A DNA stretch of 5,198 nt from Bacillota bacterium (GTDB taxonomy: Bacteria > Bacillota > Sulfobacillia > JAJZYS01 > JAJYTV01), in contig JAJZIE010000192.1 of the NCBI GenBank assembly GCA_021810725.1, positions 1 through 5,198 on the forward strand, given 5' to 3'. The position numbers and the translations under genes are program-made. Of this stretch, positions 1 through 5,198 are shown piece after piece. Under the pieces are notes generated by a model. It saw nothing but the letters and a program-made list of their open reading frames with translations. It made no database searches and had not been told where the DNA came from. Every line of letters starts with the position of its first letter. Position 1 is the stretch's first letter.

Positions 1-33
1 GCCTTCGAGGAGGTGGCGCGCCGTGGCGTTTGA
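1..33 (+). CDS. fliH: C-terminal end of probable FliH (flagellar export ATPase regulator), 5' truncated by window
   Basis: Frame 1 from the first base reads AFEEVARRGV and ends at TGA (31-33), overlapping the GTG start of the following export ATPase gene by 11 nt. Ten codons are too few to identify a family by sequence. The call rests on position: in most bacteria the gene directly upstream of fliI is fliH, whose product binds FliI, restrains its ATPase activity and docks it at the C-ring and export gate. The short overlap matches the other gene junctions in this window. Frames 2 and 3 are also open across these bases, so the reading frame itself is inferred rather than proven. Confidence 0.5.
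   Translation, partial: AFEEVARRGV
8..15 (+). promoter_or_regulatory. Ribosome binding site of fliI
   Basis: AGGAGGTG lies just upstream of GTG at 23, with 9 nt between the GG of the AGGAGG core and the start codon. It is a near-perfect complement to the 16S rRNA 3' end. It decides for the GTG start and lies inside the end of the upstream reading frame, which suggests translational coupling. Confidence 0.8.
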
Positions 34-1330
34 CCTCGATCGCTACCGCGACGCGATGCAGAGCGTGCCCGGCCGCATGGAGTACGGCAGGGTGGTCGAG
101 GCCGTGGGCCTCTCCATCCAATCCCTTGGACCGCAGGTGTCCCTGGGGGAGCTCTGCTACGTCGAGCAGCCGAGCGGCGAGCCCCTGCCCGCCGAGGTGG
201 TCGGCTTCCGCGAGGGGCGCGTCATCCTGATGCCGCTCGGCCGCAGCCGCGACATCGCGCCGGGGGCCGCCGTGCGGCCGGCCCACGAAGCGTTCACGGT
301 CCCTGTGGGCGAGGCGTTGATCGGTCGGGCGATCGACGCGTTCGGAGCGCCGATCGACGGCCTTCCCGCCATTCTGTCTTCAGAGCGCATCCCCACCGAC
401 CGGCCCGCGCCGAGCCCGCTCGAGCGGCCGCTGATCCGCGACGCGCTGCCGACGGGCGTCAAGGCGATCGACGCCCTGACGACGCTCGGCGCCGGCCAGA
501 GGATCGGCATCTTCTCCGGACCCGGCGTCGGCAAGAGCGTGCTCCTCGGCATGATGGCCCGCGGCTCCGCGGCCGATGTCGCCGTGATCGCGCTTGTCGG
601 CGAGCGCAGCCGCGAGGTGCAGGAATTCGTCATGCGGGACCTCGGCCCCGACGGCATGGCGCGCAGCGTGGTCATCGTGGCCACGTCGGACGAGCCCGCG
701 CTCGTGCGGGTGCAGGCCGCCTTCACCGCCACCGCCATCGCGGAATACTTCCGCGACAAGGGCAAGAACGTTCTGCTCCTCTTCGACTCGATCACGCGCG
801 TCGCGACAGCCCAGCGCGAGGTGGGGCTCGCGGCCGGGGAGCCTCCGGCCACCCGCGGCTACCCGCCCTCGGCCTTCGCGATCCTGCCGAGGCTTCTGGA
901 GCGCGCGGGCACGGCGAGGGCCGGGTCGATCACGGGTTTCTACACCGTGCTGGTCGAGGGCGACGACATGCAGGAGCCGGTGGCGGACGCCGCGCGCAGC
1001 GTGCTCGACGGCCACATCGTGCTGACGCGTGAGCTCGCCGACGCGGGCATCTTCCCCGCGATGGACGTCGGCCGCTCGATCTCGCGCGTCATGCGCCAGA
1101 TCGTCACGCCGGAGCACCAGGAGCTTTCGCAGACCCTGCGCGGGCACTGGGCGCTCTACGAGGACGCGAAGGACCTCATCCGCATCGGCGCCTACCAGGC
1201 CGGGGCCAGTCCCGACGTGGACCGGGCCGTCGCGCTCAGGCCGCGCATCATCGAGTTCCTGCGCCAGGACGAGCACGAGATCGTGCCGTTCGACACGGCG
1301 ATCGAGGGACTCCGGGAGATCTGCCGATGA
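23..1330 (+). CDS. fliI: FliI, flagellum-specific type III export ATPase
   Basis: This 435-aa protein is full length for FliI. It is the cytoplasmic ATPase that, with FliH and FliJ, unloads chaperone-bound substrates at the flagellar export gate, and it resembles F1-ATPase beta. An N-terminal beta-barrel-like region (about 18-92) carries YGRVVEAVGL and LGELCYVE. The nucleotide-binding core follows: Walker A GPGVGKS at 166-172, catalytic glutamate in VGERSREV (E194), Walker B LLLFDS at 251-256, and the FliI-type motif GYPPSAF at 279-285. VEGDDMQEPVADAARSVLDG at 311-330 is the conserved segment that distinguishes flagellar and type III secretion ATPases from F1 subunits. A helical C-terminal domain covers about 365-435. 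All catalytic residues expected are present. The GTG start is set by the strong upstream ribosome site. The stop overlaps the next start by 4 nt (ATGA), indicating coupled translation. Confidence 0.97.
   Translation: MAFDLDRYRDAMQSVPGRMEYGRVVEAVGLSIQSLGPQVSLGELCYVEQPSGEPLPAEVVGFREGRVILMPLGRSRDIAPGAAVRPAHEAFTVPVGEALIGRAIDAFGAPIDGLPAILSSERIPTDRPAPSPLERPLIRDALPTGVKAIDALTTLGAGQRIGIFSGPGVGKSVLLGMMARGSAADVAVIALVGERSREVQEFVMRDLGPDGMARSVVIVATSDEPALVRVQAAFTATAIAEYFRDKGKNVLLLFDSITRVATAQREVGLAAGEPPATRGYPPSAFAILPRLLERAGTARAGSITGFYTVLVEGDDMQEPVADAARSVLDGHIVLTRELADAGIFPAMDVGRSISRVMRQIVTPEHQELSQTLRGHWALYEDAKDLIRIGAYQAGASPDVDRAVALRPRIIEFLRQDEHEIVPFDTAIEGLREICR
1314..1318 (+). promoter_or_regulatory. Ribosome binding site of fliJ
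   Basis: GGGAG sits 8 nt upstream of the ATG at 1327, within the 3' end of fliI. It is weaker than the fliI and flgD sites. With the ATGA overlap, fliJ translation probably depends partly on ribosomes terminating at fliI. Confidence 0.5.
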
Positions 1331-1767
1331 GCGGCCAGGAGCGCCTTGAGCGCCTGCTTCGCCTGCGCCGGCACGAGCGCGACATGGCGGCCGTCGCCAT
1401 GCGCCGCGCCGAAGAGCAGGCGGCGGCGGCGGAGGCCGCCGCGCACGCGGCGCGCGAGCGGCGCGAAGAGGCCGAGCGCCGGCAGGCCGCCGCTTCCGGG
1501 AGGCCGCAGAGCACCCACGACTTTCTTCAGGGCCGCTTCGAGGTTCTCGAGCGGATCGACGACGAGCGCATGCACGATCTGCAGGAGCGGCGTCTCCACC
1601 GTGCGCTCAACCTTCGCCGCGGCGACCTGCGCCAGGCGATGGTGCGCGAGGAGCAGATGAAGCACCTCGACGAGAGCGAGCGCCGGCGTCAGCAGGCCGA
1701 GGAGCTGCACCTGGAGCAGAAGGCTTTGGACGACCTCAGGCGCGAAGGGGGTGGACGTTCATGGTGA
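1327..1767 (+). CDS. fliJ: FliJ, flagellar export chaperone / ATPase central stalk
   Basis: The product is 146 aa, the usual FliJ length. In characterised species FliJ is an antiparallel coiled coil that inserts into the FliI hexamer, resembles the F1 gamma subunit, contacts FlhA and recycles export chaperones. The sequence fits: it is almost wholly helical and charged, with one helix at about 1-57 (repeated Arg/Glu/Ala, e.g. RRAEEQAAAAEAAA from 26), a break near SGRPQST (57-63), and a second helix at about 64-138 (FEVLERIDDERMHDLQERR from 71). The FliJ family is poorly conserved, so identification relies on length, coiled-coil character and position directly after fliI. The start overlaps fliI by 4 nt. 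The end overlaps fliK by 7 nt, and the last codon before the TGA is the TGG formed by the fliK start region. Confidence 0.88.
   Translation: MSGQERLERLLRLRRHERDMAAVAMRRAEEQAAAAEAAAHAARERREEAERRQAAASGRPQSTHDFLQGRFEVLERIDDERMHDLQERRLHRALNLRRGDLRQAMVREEQMKHLDESERRRQQAEELHLEQKALDDLRREGGGRSW
1745..1754 (+). promoter_or_regulatory. Ribosome binding site of fliK
   Basis: AAGGGGGTGG lies before the ATG at 1761, 9 nt from the GGGGG core, and differs from an ideal AAGGAGGTGG at one base. A GTG immediately follows the ATG (1764-1766) and overlaps the fliJ stop, so initiation could occur one codon later without changing the product materially. Confidence 0.7.
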
Positions 1768-3059
1768 CGGCGACGATCGCGGCCATGCCCGCGGCGGCGG
1801 GCGCCAAGGGAGCATCGCCGGCGAAGGCCCAGCCGGGCTTCCAGGACGCCCTGCGCCAAGCCATGTCGACGCGGGAAGCGCCGAAGTCCGAGAAGAGCCG
1901 CCTGCCCAAGGACGCGGCGGGACTCTGGCTCGCTGTCGCCGCCCAGCCGTACGAGCGCGTTGTGGCCGAGACCCCGGCCCATGGCGGCCCGCAAGTCGCC
2001 GGCCTGACCGGTGGCCGCGTGGCGGCGGAGGGCGCGAAGACATCCCTGGCCGCCGCAGGCGGCACCGCCCCTGAAACTGCTCGTCCCGACGCCAAGGATC
2101 TGCATGTGGCAACCCAGGCAGCGGCGCAAGCGACGGCGCAGGTCCAGGGCCTGAAGGGCGAGTTGGCGGCGACCGCAGCCGCGACGACGGCGCACGCCGG
2201 CCGGAGCGCCCAGCCTGCGTCGGCCACCCAGGTCCATACCCCCGAGGCCTCCGCTCCCGCTCCGACGGTGGCCAAGGCGTTGGCTGGCAAGGCGCCTGCT
2301 CCCGCCCCCGCCGGTGAGGGAGTCGCCAGGACGGTTGCCGGCCTGGCGGGGAACATGCTGGCCATGGCCACGGAGCCTGGCCGGGTCGCCTTGCGCCCCG
2401 CCCTTGCCTCGACGCCTGCCGAAGCCCAGGGGAGCAAGGAGTCCGAGCCCTCGTCCGCGATCGGCGGCGGGGCCGGCGCTCCCGGGGCTGCCACCAGCCT
2501 GCGGCGCTCCCAGGGTGCCGCGACTACTGTGGCGGCACGCGTCGGCGGGACCTCATCCCTTGTGGCGGCACGCGTCGGCGGGACCTCATCCCTTGGATCC
2601 CACGGCCACGGCCAAGCGGGAAATGTGGCGAGAGACGGCGAAAACGGTCGACAGGTGGCAGTGCCGGGAACCTTGGCCGCCGCAGCCCCGGGCGCCGCGC
2701 CGCGCTCTCTTGGGACGGGCCCCGTGGACGGTGCTTCCGTCGCGGCGCAGGTGGCCGCGGTGGCGCAGCGCACCGCCGCCGGCATGGAGTCCGGCGCCGC
2801 CTCGGTGCGGCTGCAGCTCGACCCGCCCGAGCTCGGGCACGTGCAGGTCACGCTGCGTGCCGCGCAGGACGGCATCGTCGCCGTGCTGCGGGCGGAGAAC
2901 CCGACCGCGATCGCGGTGCTGCAGGGTGGACAGGAAGATCTTCGCCAGCGCCTCGGGGCGCTCGGCTTCAAGGCCACGAGTGTCGAGGTGACCGCGGCGG
3001 ACCGGCCGAGGATCGTCGTCGCGAGCAGCCGGAGTTCCGCCGGAAGGAGGCGCGACTAG
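1761..3059 (+). CDS. fliK: FliK, flagellar hook-length control protein
   Basis: The product is 432 aa. FliK is exported during hook assembly, measures hook length and interacts with FlhB to switch export from hook to filament substrates. Residues 348-411 form the conserved C-terminal Flg_hook domain, with the hallmark LQLDPPELGHVQVTLRA (351-367), then AVLRAENPTA (374-383) and LRQRLGALGF (394-403). Everything before about residue 320 is low-complexity Ala/Gly/Pro/Thr/Ser sequence, as expected of the extended, weakly conserved ruler part. It contains an exact 11-residue tandem repeat around 257-278 (VAARVGGTSSL twice). The central part uses a looser codon set (for example CTT, TCA, GCA, ACT) than the flanking genes, consistent with weak constraint. 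The ATG follows a strong ribosome site and overlaps fliJ by 7 nt. The TAG stop directly abuts the flgD ATG. Long open frames on the opposite strand here are composition artefacts. Confidence 0.92.
   Translation: MVTATIAAMPAAAGAKGASPAKAQPGFQDALRQAMSTREAPKSEKSRLPKDAAGLWLAVAAQPYERVVAETPAHGGPQVAGLTGGRVAAEGAKTSLAAAGGTAPETARPDAKDLHVATQAAAQATAQVQGLKGELAATAAATTAHAGRSAQPASATQVHTPEASAPAPTVAKALAGKAPAPAPAGEGVARTVAGLAGNMLAMATEPGRVALRPALASTPAEAQGSKESEPSSAIGGGAGAPGAATSLRRSQGAATTVAARVGGTSSLVAARVGGTSSLGSHGHGQAGNVARDGENGRQVAVPGTLAAAAPGAAPRSLGTGPVDGASVAAQVAAVAQRTAAGMESGAASVRLQLDPPELGHVQVTLRAAQDGIVAVLRAENPTAIAVLQGGQEDLRQRLGALGFKATSVEVTAADRPRIVVASSRSSAGRRRD
2528..2595 (+). repeat. Perfect 33-bp tandem duplication (two copies) inside fliK
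   Basis: The 33-nt unit at 2528-2560 is repeated exactly at 2561-2593. The identity runs two further bases, to 2595, giving 35 consecutive matches at an offset of 33. The period is a multiple of three, so each copy encodes the same 11 residues (VAARVGGTSSL, permuted) and the frame is preserved. Both copies are identical, including third codon positions, which points to a recent duplication by slippage or unequal recombination. It lies in the ruler region, well before the conserved C-terminal domain. No third copy was seen elsewhere in the window. Confidence 0.95.
3044..3050 (+). promoter_or_regulatory. Ribosome binding site of flgD
   Basis: AAGGAGG lies exactly 9 nt before the ATG at 3060, inside the last codons of fliK. 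It is a consensus site at ideal spacing and fixes the flgD start directly after the fliK stop. Confidence 0.85.
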
Positions 3060-3464
3060 ATGTCCATAGGCCCCATCGGAGGGTCGTCGGGCGGCACCGG
3101 CCAGGGCAACGGGGGCTCGGTCGGGGGGCTCAACCAGAACGACTTCCTGCAACTGCTTGTGGCGCAGATGCAGAACCAGGATCCGACGAACCCGGTGTCA
3201 AGCGACCAGTTCCTGCAGGAGATGGCCTCGTTCACGGAGGTTGTCGACCTCTCGCAGCTCCAGACCCTGACGCAATCGCTCCTCAACAACGAGGTGGCGA
3301 CGCAGGGACTCGGGCTGCTCGGCAAGCAGGTCACGGCCCAGACGGGTTCGAGTGGGCAGATCACCGGCACGGTCACGGAGCTCACCATGGTCCAGGGCCA
3401 GCCGATGCTTACGGTCAACGGCACGCAGATACCGGTGAGTCAGGTGGTTTCGGTCCAGTCGTAG
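3060..3464 (+). CDS. flgD: FlgD, hook-cap scaffold protein (short form)
   Basis: The product is 134 aa. FlgD is exported and forms the temporary cap at the growing hook under which FlgE subunits polymerise. After a Gly/Ser-rich export-type leader (about 1-24) comes the conserved FlgD N-terminal domain: NDFLQLLVAQMQNQDPTNPV (27-46), then QFLQEMASFTEVVDLSQLQT (50-69), followed by a helix ending at LLGKQVTAQ (86-94). The tail, about 98-133 (GQITGTVTELTMVQGQPMLTVNG...), resembles the small beta Tudor-like element of FlgD. The Ig/FN3-like domain present in the longer proteobacterial forms is absent. This compact size resembles FlgD of several Bacillota. The start is set by an optimal ribosome site and abuts the fliK stop. 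It is followed by a 34-nt spacer and then fliM, not by flgE. Confidence 0.93.
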   Translation: MSIGPIGGSSGGTGQGNGGSVGGLNQNDFLQLLVAQMQNQDPTNPVSSDQFLQEMASFTEVVDLSQLQTLTQSLLNNEVATQGLGLLGKQVTAQTGSSGQITGTVTELTMVQGQPMLTVNGTQIPVSQVVSVQS

Positions 3465-3481
3465 GGCCGGACCGCGGCGCG

Positions 3482-3493
3482 AGGGGAGGGGGG
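3482..3493 (+). promoter_or_regulatory. G-rich ribosome binding site of fliM
   Basis: AGGGGAGGGGGG precedes the ATG at 3499. The full flgD-fliM spacer (3465-3498) is only 34 nt and contains no terminator-like hairpin with a T tract and no recognisable promoter. In the fliM frame there is no ATG, GTG or TTG between this ATG and the upstream in-frame TGA at 3436-3438, so the start, and hence the short N-terminus of FliM, is firm. Confidence 0.65.
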
Positions 3494-3498
3494 ACGGG

Positions 3499-4449
3499 AT
3501 GGCGAAGGCGCGCGCGAGCGAGGTGTCGGGTCTCAAGGCACCGCCGCACGTCTACGACTTCCGCCGTTCCCGCCGGCTCTCCGCGGATCAGATGCGCTCC
3601 CTCGAGCGCATGCACGAGCATCTCGCGGGACTCCTTGGCACCTATCTCACCGCCTACCTGCGCACGCGCGTCACCTGCGAGCTCAGGGACGTCGTGCAGA
3701 CCGTTTTCGAGGACGTGGTCCGCTCGCAGCCGGCGCGCAGCATCGTCGCGACGCTCGCGGCGGAACCCCTGACGGGCGCGCAGCTCATGCGCCTCAGCCC
3801 GTCGCTCGGACATGCCCTGATCGACCGCCTGCTCGGAGGATCGGGAGACGTGTCGGTGGAGGACAGGACGTTCACCGACATTGACATCCATGTGCTGGAG
3901 CGCGGCCTGCCGGTCTTCCTCGAGGCGCTCGGCGAGAGCTGGGCAGGGGTGGAGCGCCTGCATCCCGTGATCCGCCTCCTCGAGGCCTCGCCGCAATTCC
4001 TGCGCCTTGTCGGGCCGCAGGAGGCCATCGTCCAGATCGACATCGAGATCTCGTTCGCCCATCACTCGGGAGATCTCACGATCGTGATCCCCTACGAGTC
4101 CCTCAAGCCGATCCTGCCGAAGCTCACCTCGGTCGCCCTGCTCACCGAGCAGACGGAGGACCATCCGGCGGACATCGAGGGGGCGCGGCTGCTGCGCCAG
4201 GCGGCCCTCGGCATCGAGGTGGACGTCTCCGCCGTCATCGGCTCCACGACGCTCACCGTGGCGGACTTCATCGACCTCTCGGCGGGCGACGTCGTGATGC
4301 TGGACCAGCAGGCCGCCGCGCCGCTTGAGGTGCTCGTGGAGGGGCGTCCGAAGTTTTTGGCCAGGCCGTTCGTCAGGAGCCGAAGGATCTGCCTGATGAT
4401 CGATGGCCGCATCGAGGAGAACGAGGGGAGCCAGGACCATGCTGAATGA
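3499..4449 (+). CDS. fliM: FliM, flagellar motor switch protein lacking the N-terminal CheY-binding peptide
   Basis: The product is 316 aa. FliM is the C-ring protein that links FliG to FliN/FliY and normally receives phosphorylated CheY. The family signature is clear: YDFRRSRRLSADQMRSLERM (19-38), the CheC-like middle domain with LLGGSGD (111-117), QEAIVQIDIEISF (174-186), then SGDLTIVIPYESLKPIL (190-206). A SpoA-type C-terminal domain lies at about 228-305. Typical FliM begins with a conserved docking segment of the LSQDEIDALL type about 30-40 residues before the YDFRR motif. Here only 18 residues precede YDFRR and none resembles it. No alternative upstream start exists in frame. The switch may therefore not be controlled by CheY through FliM, or CheY may bind elsewhere. 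The gene overlaps the next one by 11 nt. Confidence 0.95.
   Translation: MAKARASEVSGLKAPPHVYDFRRSRRLSADQMRSLERMHEHLAGLLGTYLTAYLRTRVTCELRDVVQTVFEDVVRSQPARSIVATLAAEPLTGAQLMRLSPSLGHALIDRLLGGSGDVSVEDRTFTDIDIHVLERGLPVFLEALGESWAGVERLHPVIRLLEASPQFLRLVGPQEAIVQIDIEISFAHHSGDLTIVIPYESLKPILPKLTSVALLTEQTEDHPADIEGARLLRQAALGIEVDVSAVIGSTTLTVADFIDLSAGDVVMLDQQAAAPLEVLVEGRPKFLARPFVRSRRICLMIDGRIEENEGSQDHAE
4425..4430 (+). promoter_or_regulatory. Ribosome binding site of the fliN/fliY gene
   Basis: GGGGAG lies 8 nt upstream of the ATG at 4439, inside the 3' end of fliM. It supports this ATG as the start and suggests translation coupled to fliM. Confidence 0.55.
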
Positions 4450-5198
4450 TCAGGACCTCTCCACCTACGGCATCGTGCAGAACCTGGCCTGGGGCGGGGC
4501 GGAGCCTGTGCTCGCGGACCGCCTGGGCTGGGATGCCCAGGCGGTGGTGAACCGCGTCAAGGAGGGGGAGGGGCCCAAGTCCCCCACCCGCGTCTATCGG
4601 TTGAGCGGGCAGCTCACGCAGGAGGGCGTGCTCGAGTTCGACGAGGGCATCTACGCCGCCTTGCAGGAGGAAGGCGCCGACCAGGTGGCCGAAGCCTGCC
4701 TCAAGATGCTCGGCGAGGTGCTGCGGCGCGAGGTGGAGGTGCGCCTGGGACCGGTTCCGGAGGGGAGTTCCTCGCTGGACGGCAGCTGGGTGCAGACCTC
4801 CGTGCGGGTGCTCGTCGGCGAGCAGAGCTACGAGGTGGCGCAGTACGTGCGCCCGACCGAGGTGGGCGAGGTGGTGGCGGCGTTCTCCGCCGCCGACCCG
4901 GCGCCGGAGCCCGAGATCCCCGCCGACCTCGAGGCGGCCGGCGAGGCGCTCCTCACCCCCGACATGCTGCTTATGGCCGGCGTCTCGGATGCGGATGCGC
5001 CCGCCGGTGCGGCGGACGCCGAGGCCTGGGGCGACGACGAGACGGCCGCGGCCGCCGCGCCGCCCGCGATGCCGGAGGCGCCGCCTGTCGCGTTCGAGGT
5101 CCAGCAGTGGCCTGAGCTGCCGCAGGACCGACCGCAGCTCGCGCAGCCCGCCACGCTCGGCCTCCTCTACGACGTGCCGCTCACCGTGCGCGCGGAAC
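4439..5198 (+). CDS. fliY: FliN/FliY-family motor switch protein, 3' truncated by window, with atypical N-terminal half
   Basis: The open frame runs from ATG 4439 to the window end (253 codons, no stop). The last visible residues, LGLLYDVPLTVRAE from 240, match the opening strand of the SpoA (FliN C-terminal) domain, typically written LILDVPLEVTVELG. With fliM directly upstream, this indicates the C-ring protein FliN or its longer form FliY, which pairs with FliM. Residues 1-60 are not recognised. Residues 62-150 may be one half of a CheC/FliY-like fold: a helix (QVAEACLKMLGEVLRREVEV, 82-101), strands (VQTSVRVLVG, 118-127) and YVRPTEVGEVVAAF (136-149). The catalytic EIGN-type motif of CheC is not intact (EEGAD at 77-81). 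An acidic Ala/Pro-rich linker spans about 151-237. The CheY-binding EIDALL-type peptide found at the start of Bacillus FliY is missing. FliN versus FliY naming is a judgement; the long N-terminus favours FliY. Confidence 0.8.
   Translation, partial: MLNDQDLSTYGIVQNLAWGGAEPVLADRLGWDAQAVVNRVKEGEGPKSPTRVYRLSGQLTQEGVLEFDEGIYAALQEEGADQVAEACLKMLGEVLRREVEVRLGPVPEGSSSLDGSWVQTSVRVLVGEQSYEVAQYVRPTEVGEVVAAFSAADPAPEPEIPADLEAAGEALLTPDMLLMAGVSDADAPAGAADAEAWGDDETAAAAAPPAMPEAPPVAFEVQQWPELPQDRPQLAQPATLGLLYDVPLTVRAE

Noticed and set aside
380..1276. 298-codon open frame on the - strand opposite fliI
   Set aside because: Composition artefact: the + strand encodes a complete FliI with Walker A, Walker B and family signature motifs.
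2537..2542. Palindrome ACGCGT within each repeat unit, considered as a palindromic mobile element or protein-binding site
   Set aside because: The symmetry does not extend beyond six bases in either direction, so there is no hairpin or inverted-repeat structure to support an element.
2528..2595. Resemblance of the 33-bp repeat to a T-box antiterminator 3' segment (GTGGC...CGCG...TCATCCCTTG)
   Set aside because: The core TGGNACCGCG sequence is not intact, there is no upstream specifier stem, and the repeat is inside an open reading frame with the frame preserved. Likely chance similarity.
1736..2977. 413-codon open frame on the - strand opposite fliK
   Set aside because: It mirrors fliK codons in a G+C-rich, Ala/Gly-rich gene, encodes low-complexity Ala/Pro/Arg/Ser sequence with no recognisable motif, and has no supporting context. 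The + strand frame has the diagnostic FliK C-terminal domain and a good ribosome site.
3465..3498. Possible terminator or promoter between flgD and fliM
   Set aside because: The spacer has only a short CCGCGG palindrome, no T tract and no spaced -35/-10 pair. It is adequately explained as a ribosome binding region.
3415..4440. 341-codon open frame on the - strand opposite fliM
   Set aside because: The product is Arg/Asp/Leu/His-rich with no domain, typical of an antisense shadow of a G+C-rich gene. FliM on the + strand is unambiguous.

Overview
The window is the interior of a flagellar biosynthesis operon, read entirely on the + strand. It looks bacterial and very G+C-rich (roughly 70% by eye). 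Six genes run almost without gaps: the last codons of a probable fliH, then fliI (export ATPase), fliJ (export chaperone), fliK (hook-length control), flgD (hook-cap scaffold), fliM (switch protein) and the first 253 codons of a fliN/fliY-type switch gene that leaves the window. The organism cannot be fixed from the sequence. Strong AGGAGG-type ribosome binding sites, a compact FlgD without an Ig domain, and fliM followed by a long FliY-like protein best fit a G+C-rich lineage of the Bacillota (for example relatives of Symbiobacterium or Thermaerobacter). Actinobacteria have a similar fliH-I-J-K-flgD order and are not excluded.

Layout: 1-33 is the fliH tail, overlapping the GTG start of fliI by 11 nt. 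fliI (23-1330) overlaps fliJ (1327-1767) by 4 nt (ATGA). fliJ overlaps fliK (1761-3059) by 7 nt. The fliK stop abuts the flgD start (3060-3464). A 34-nt G-rich spacer, the only gap, precedes fliM (3499-4449). fliM overlaps the fliN/fliY gene (4439-5198, partial) by 11 nt. No internal promoter, terminator, RNA gene or mobile element was found, and no stretch above 300 nt lacks a gene. The pattern indicates one polycistronic mRNA with translational coupling.

How the genes work together: FliH, FliI and FliJ form the cytoplasmic ATPase complex that feeds substrates to the flagellar type III export gate. FlgD is exported as a scaffold for hook assembly, and FliK measures the hook and triggers the change in export specificity. 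FliM and FliN/FliY build the C-ring that sets rotation direction and helps sort export substrates.

This is a recognisable core flagellar locus, not a new system. Four details stand out. FliM has no N-terminal CheY-P docking peptide. Its FliY-like partner also lacks that peptide and has an unusual N-terminal half, possibly a degenerate CheC-like half-domain. flgE and fliL are absent between flgD and fliM. Finally, fliK carries a perfect in-frame 33-bp tandem duplication that could change the length of a ruler protein.
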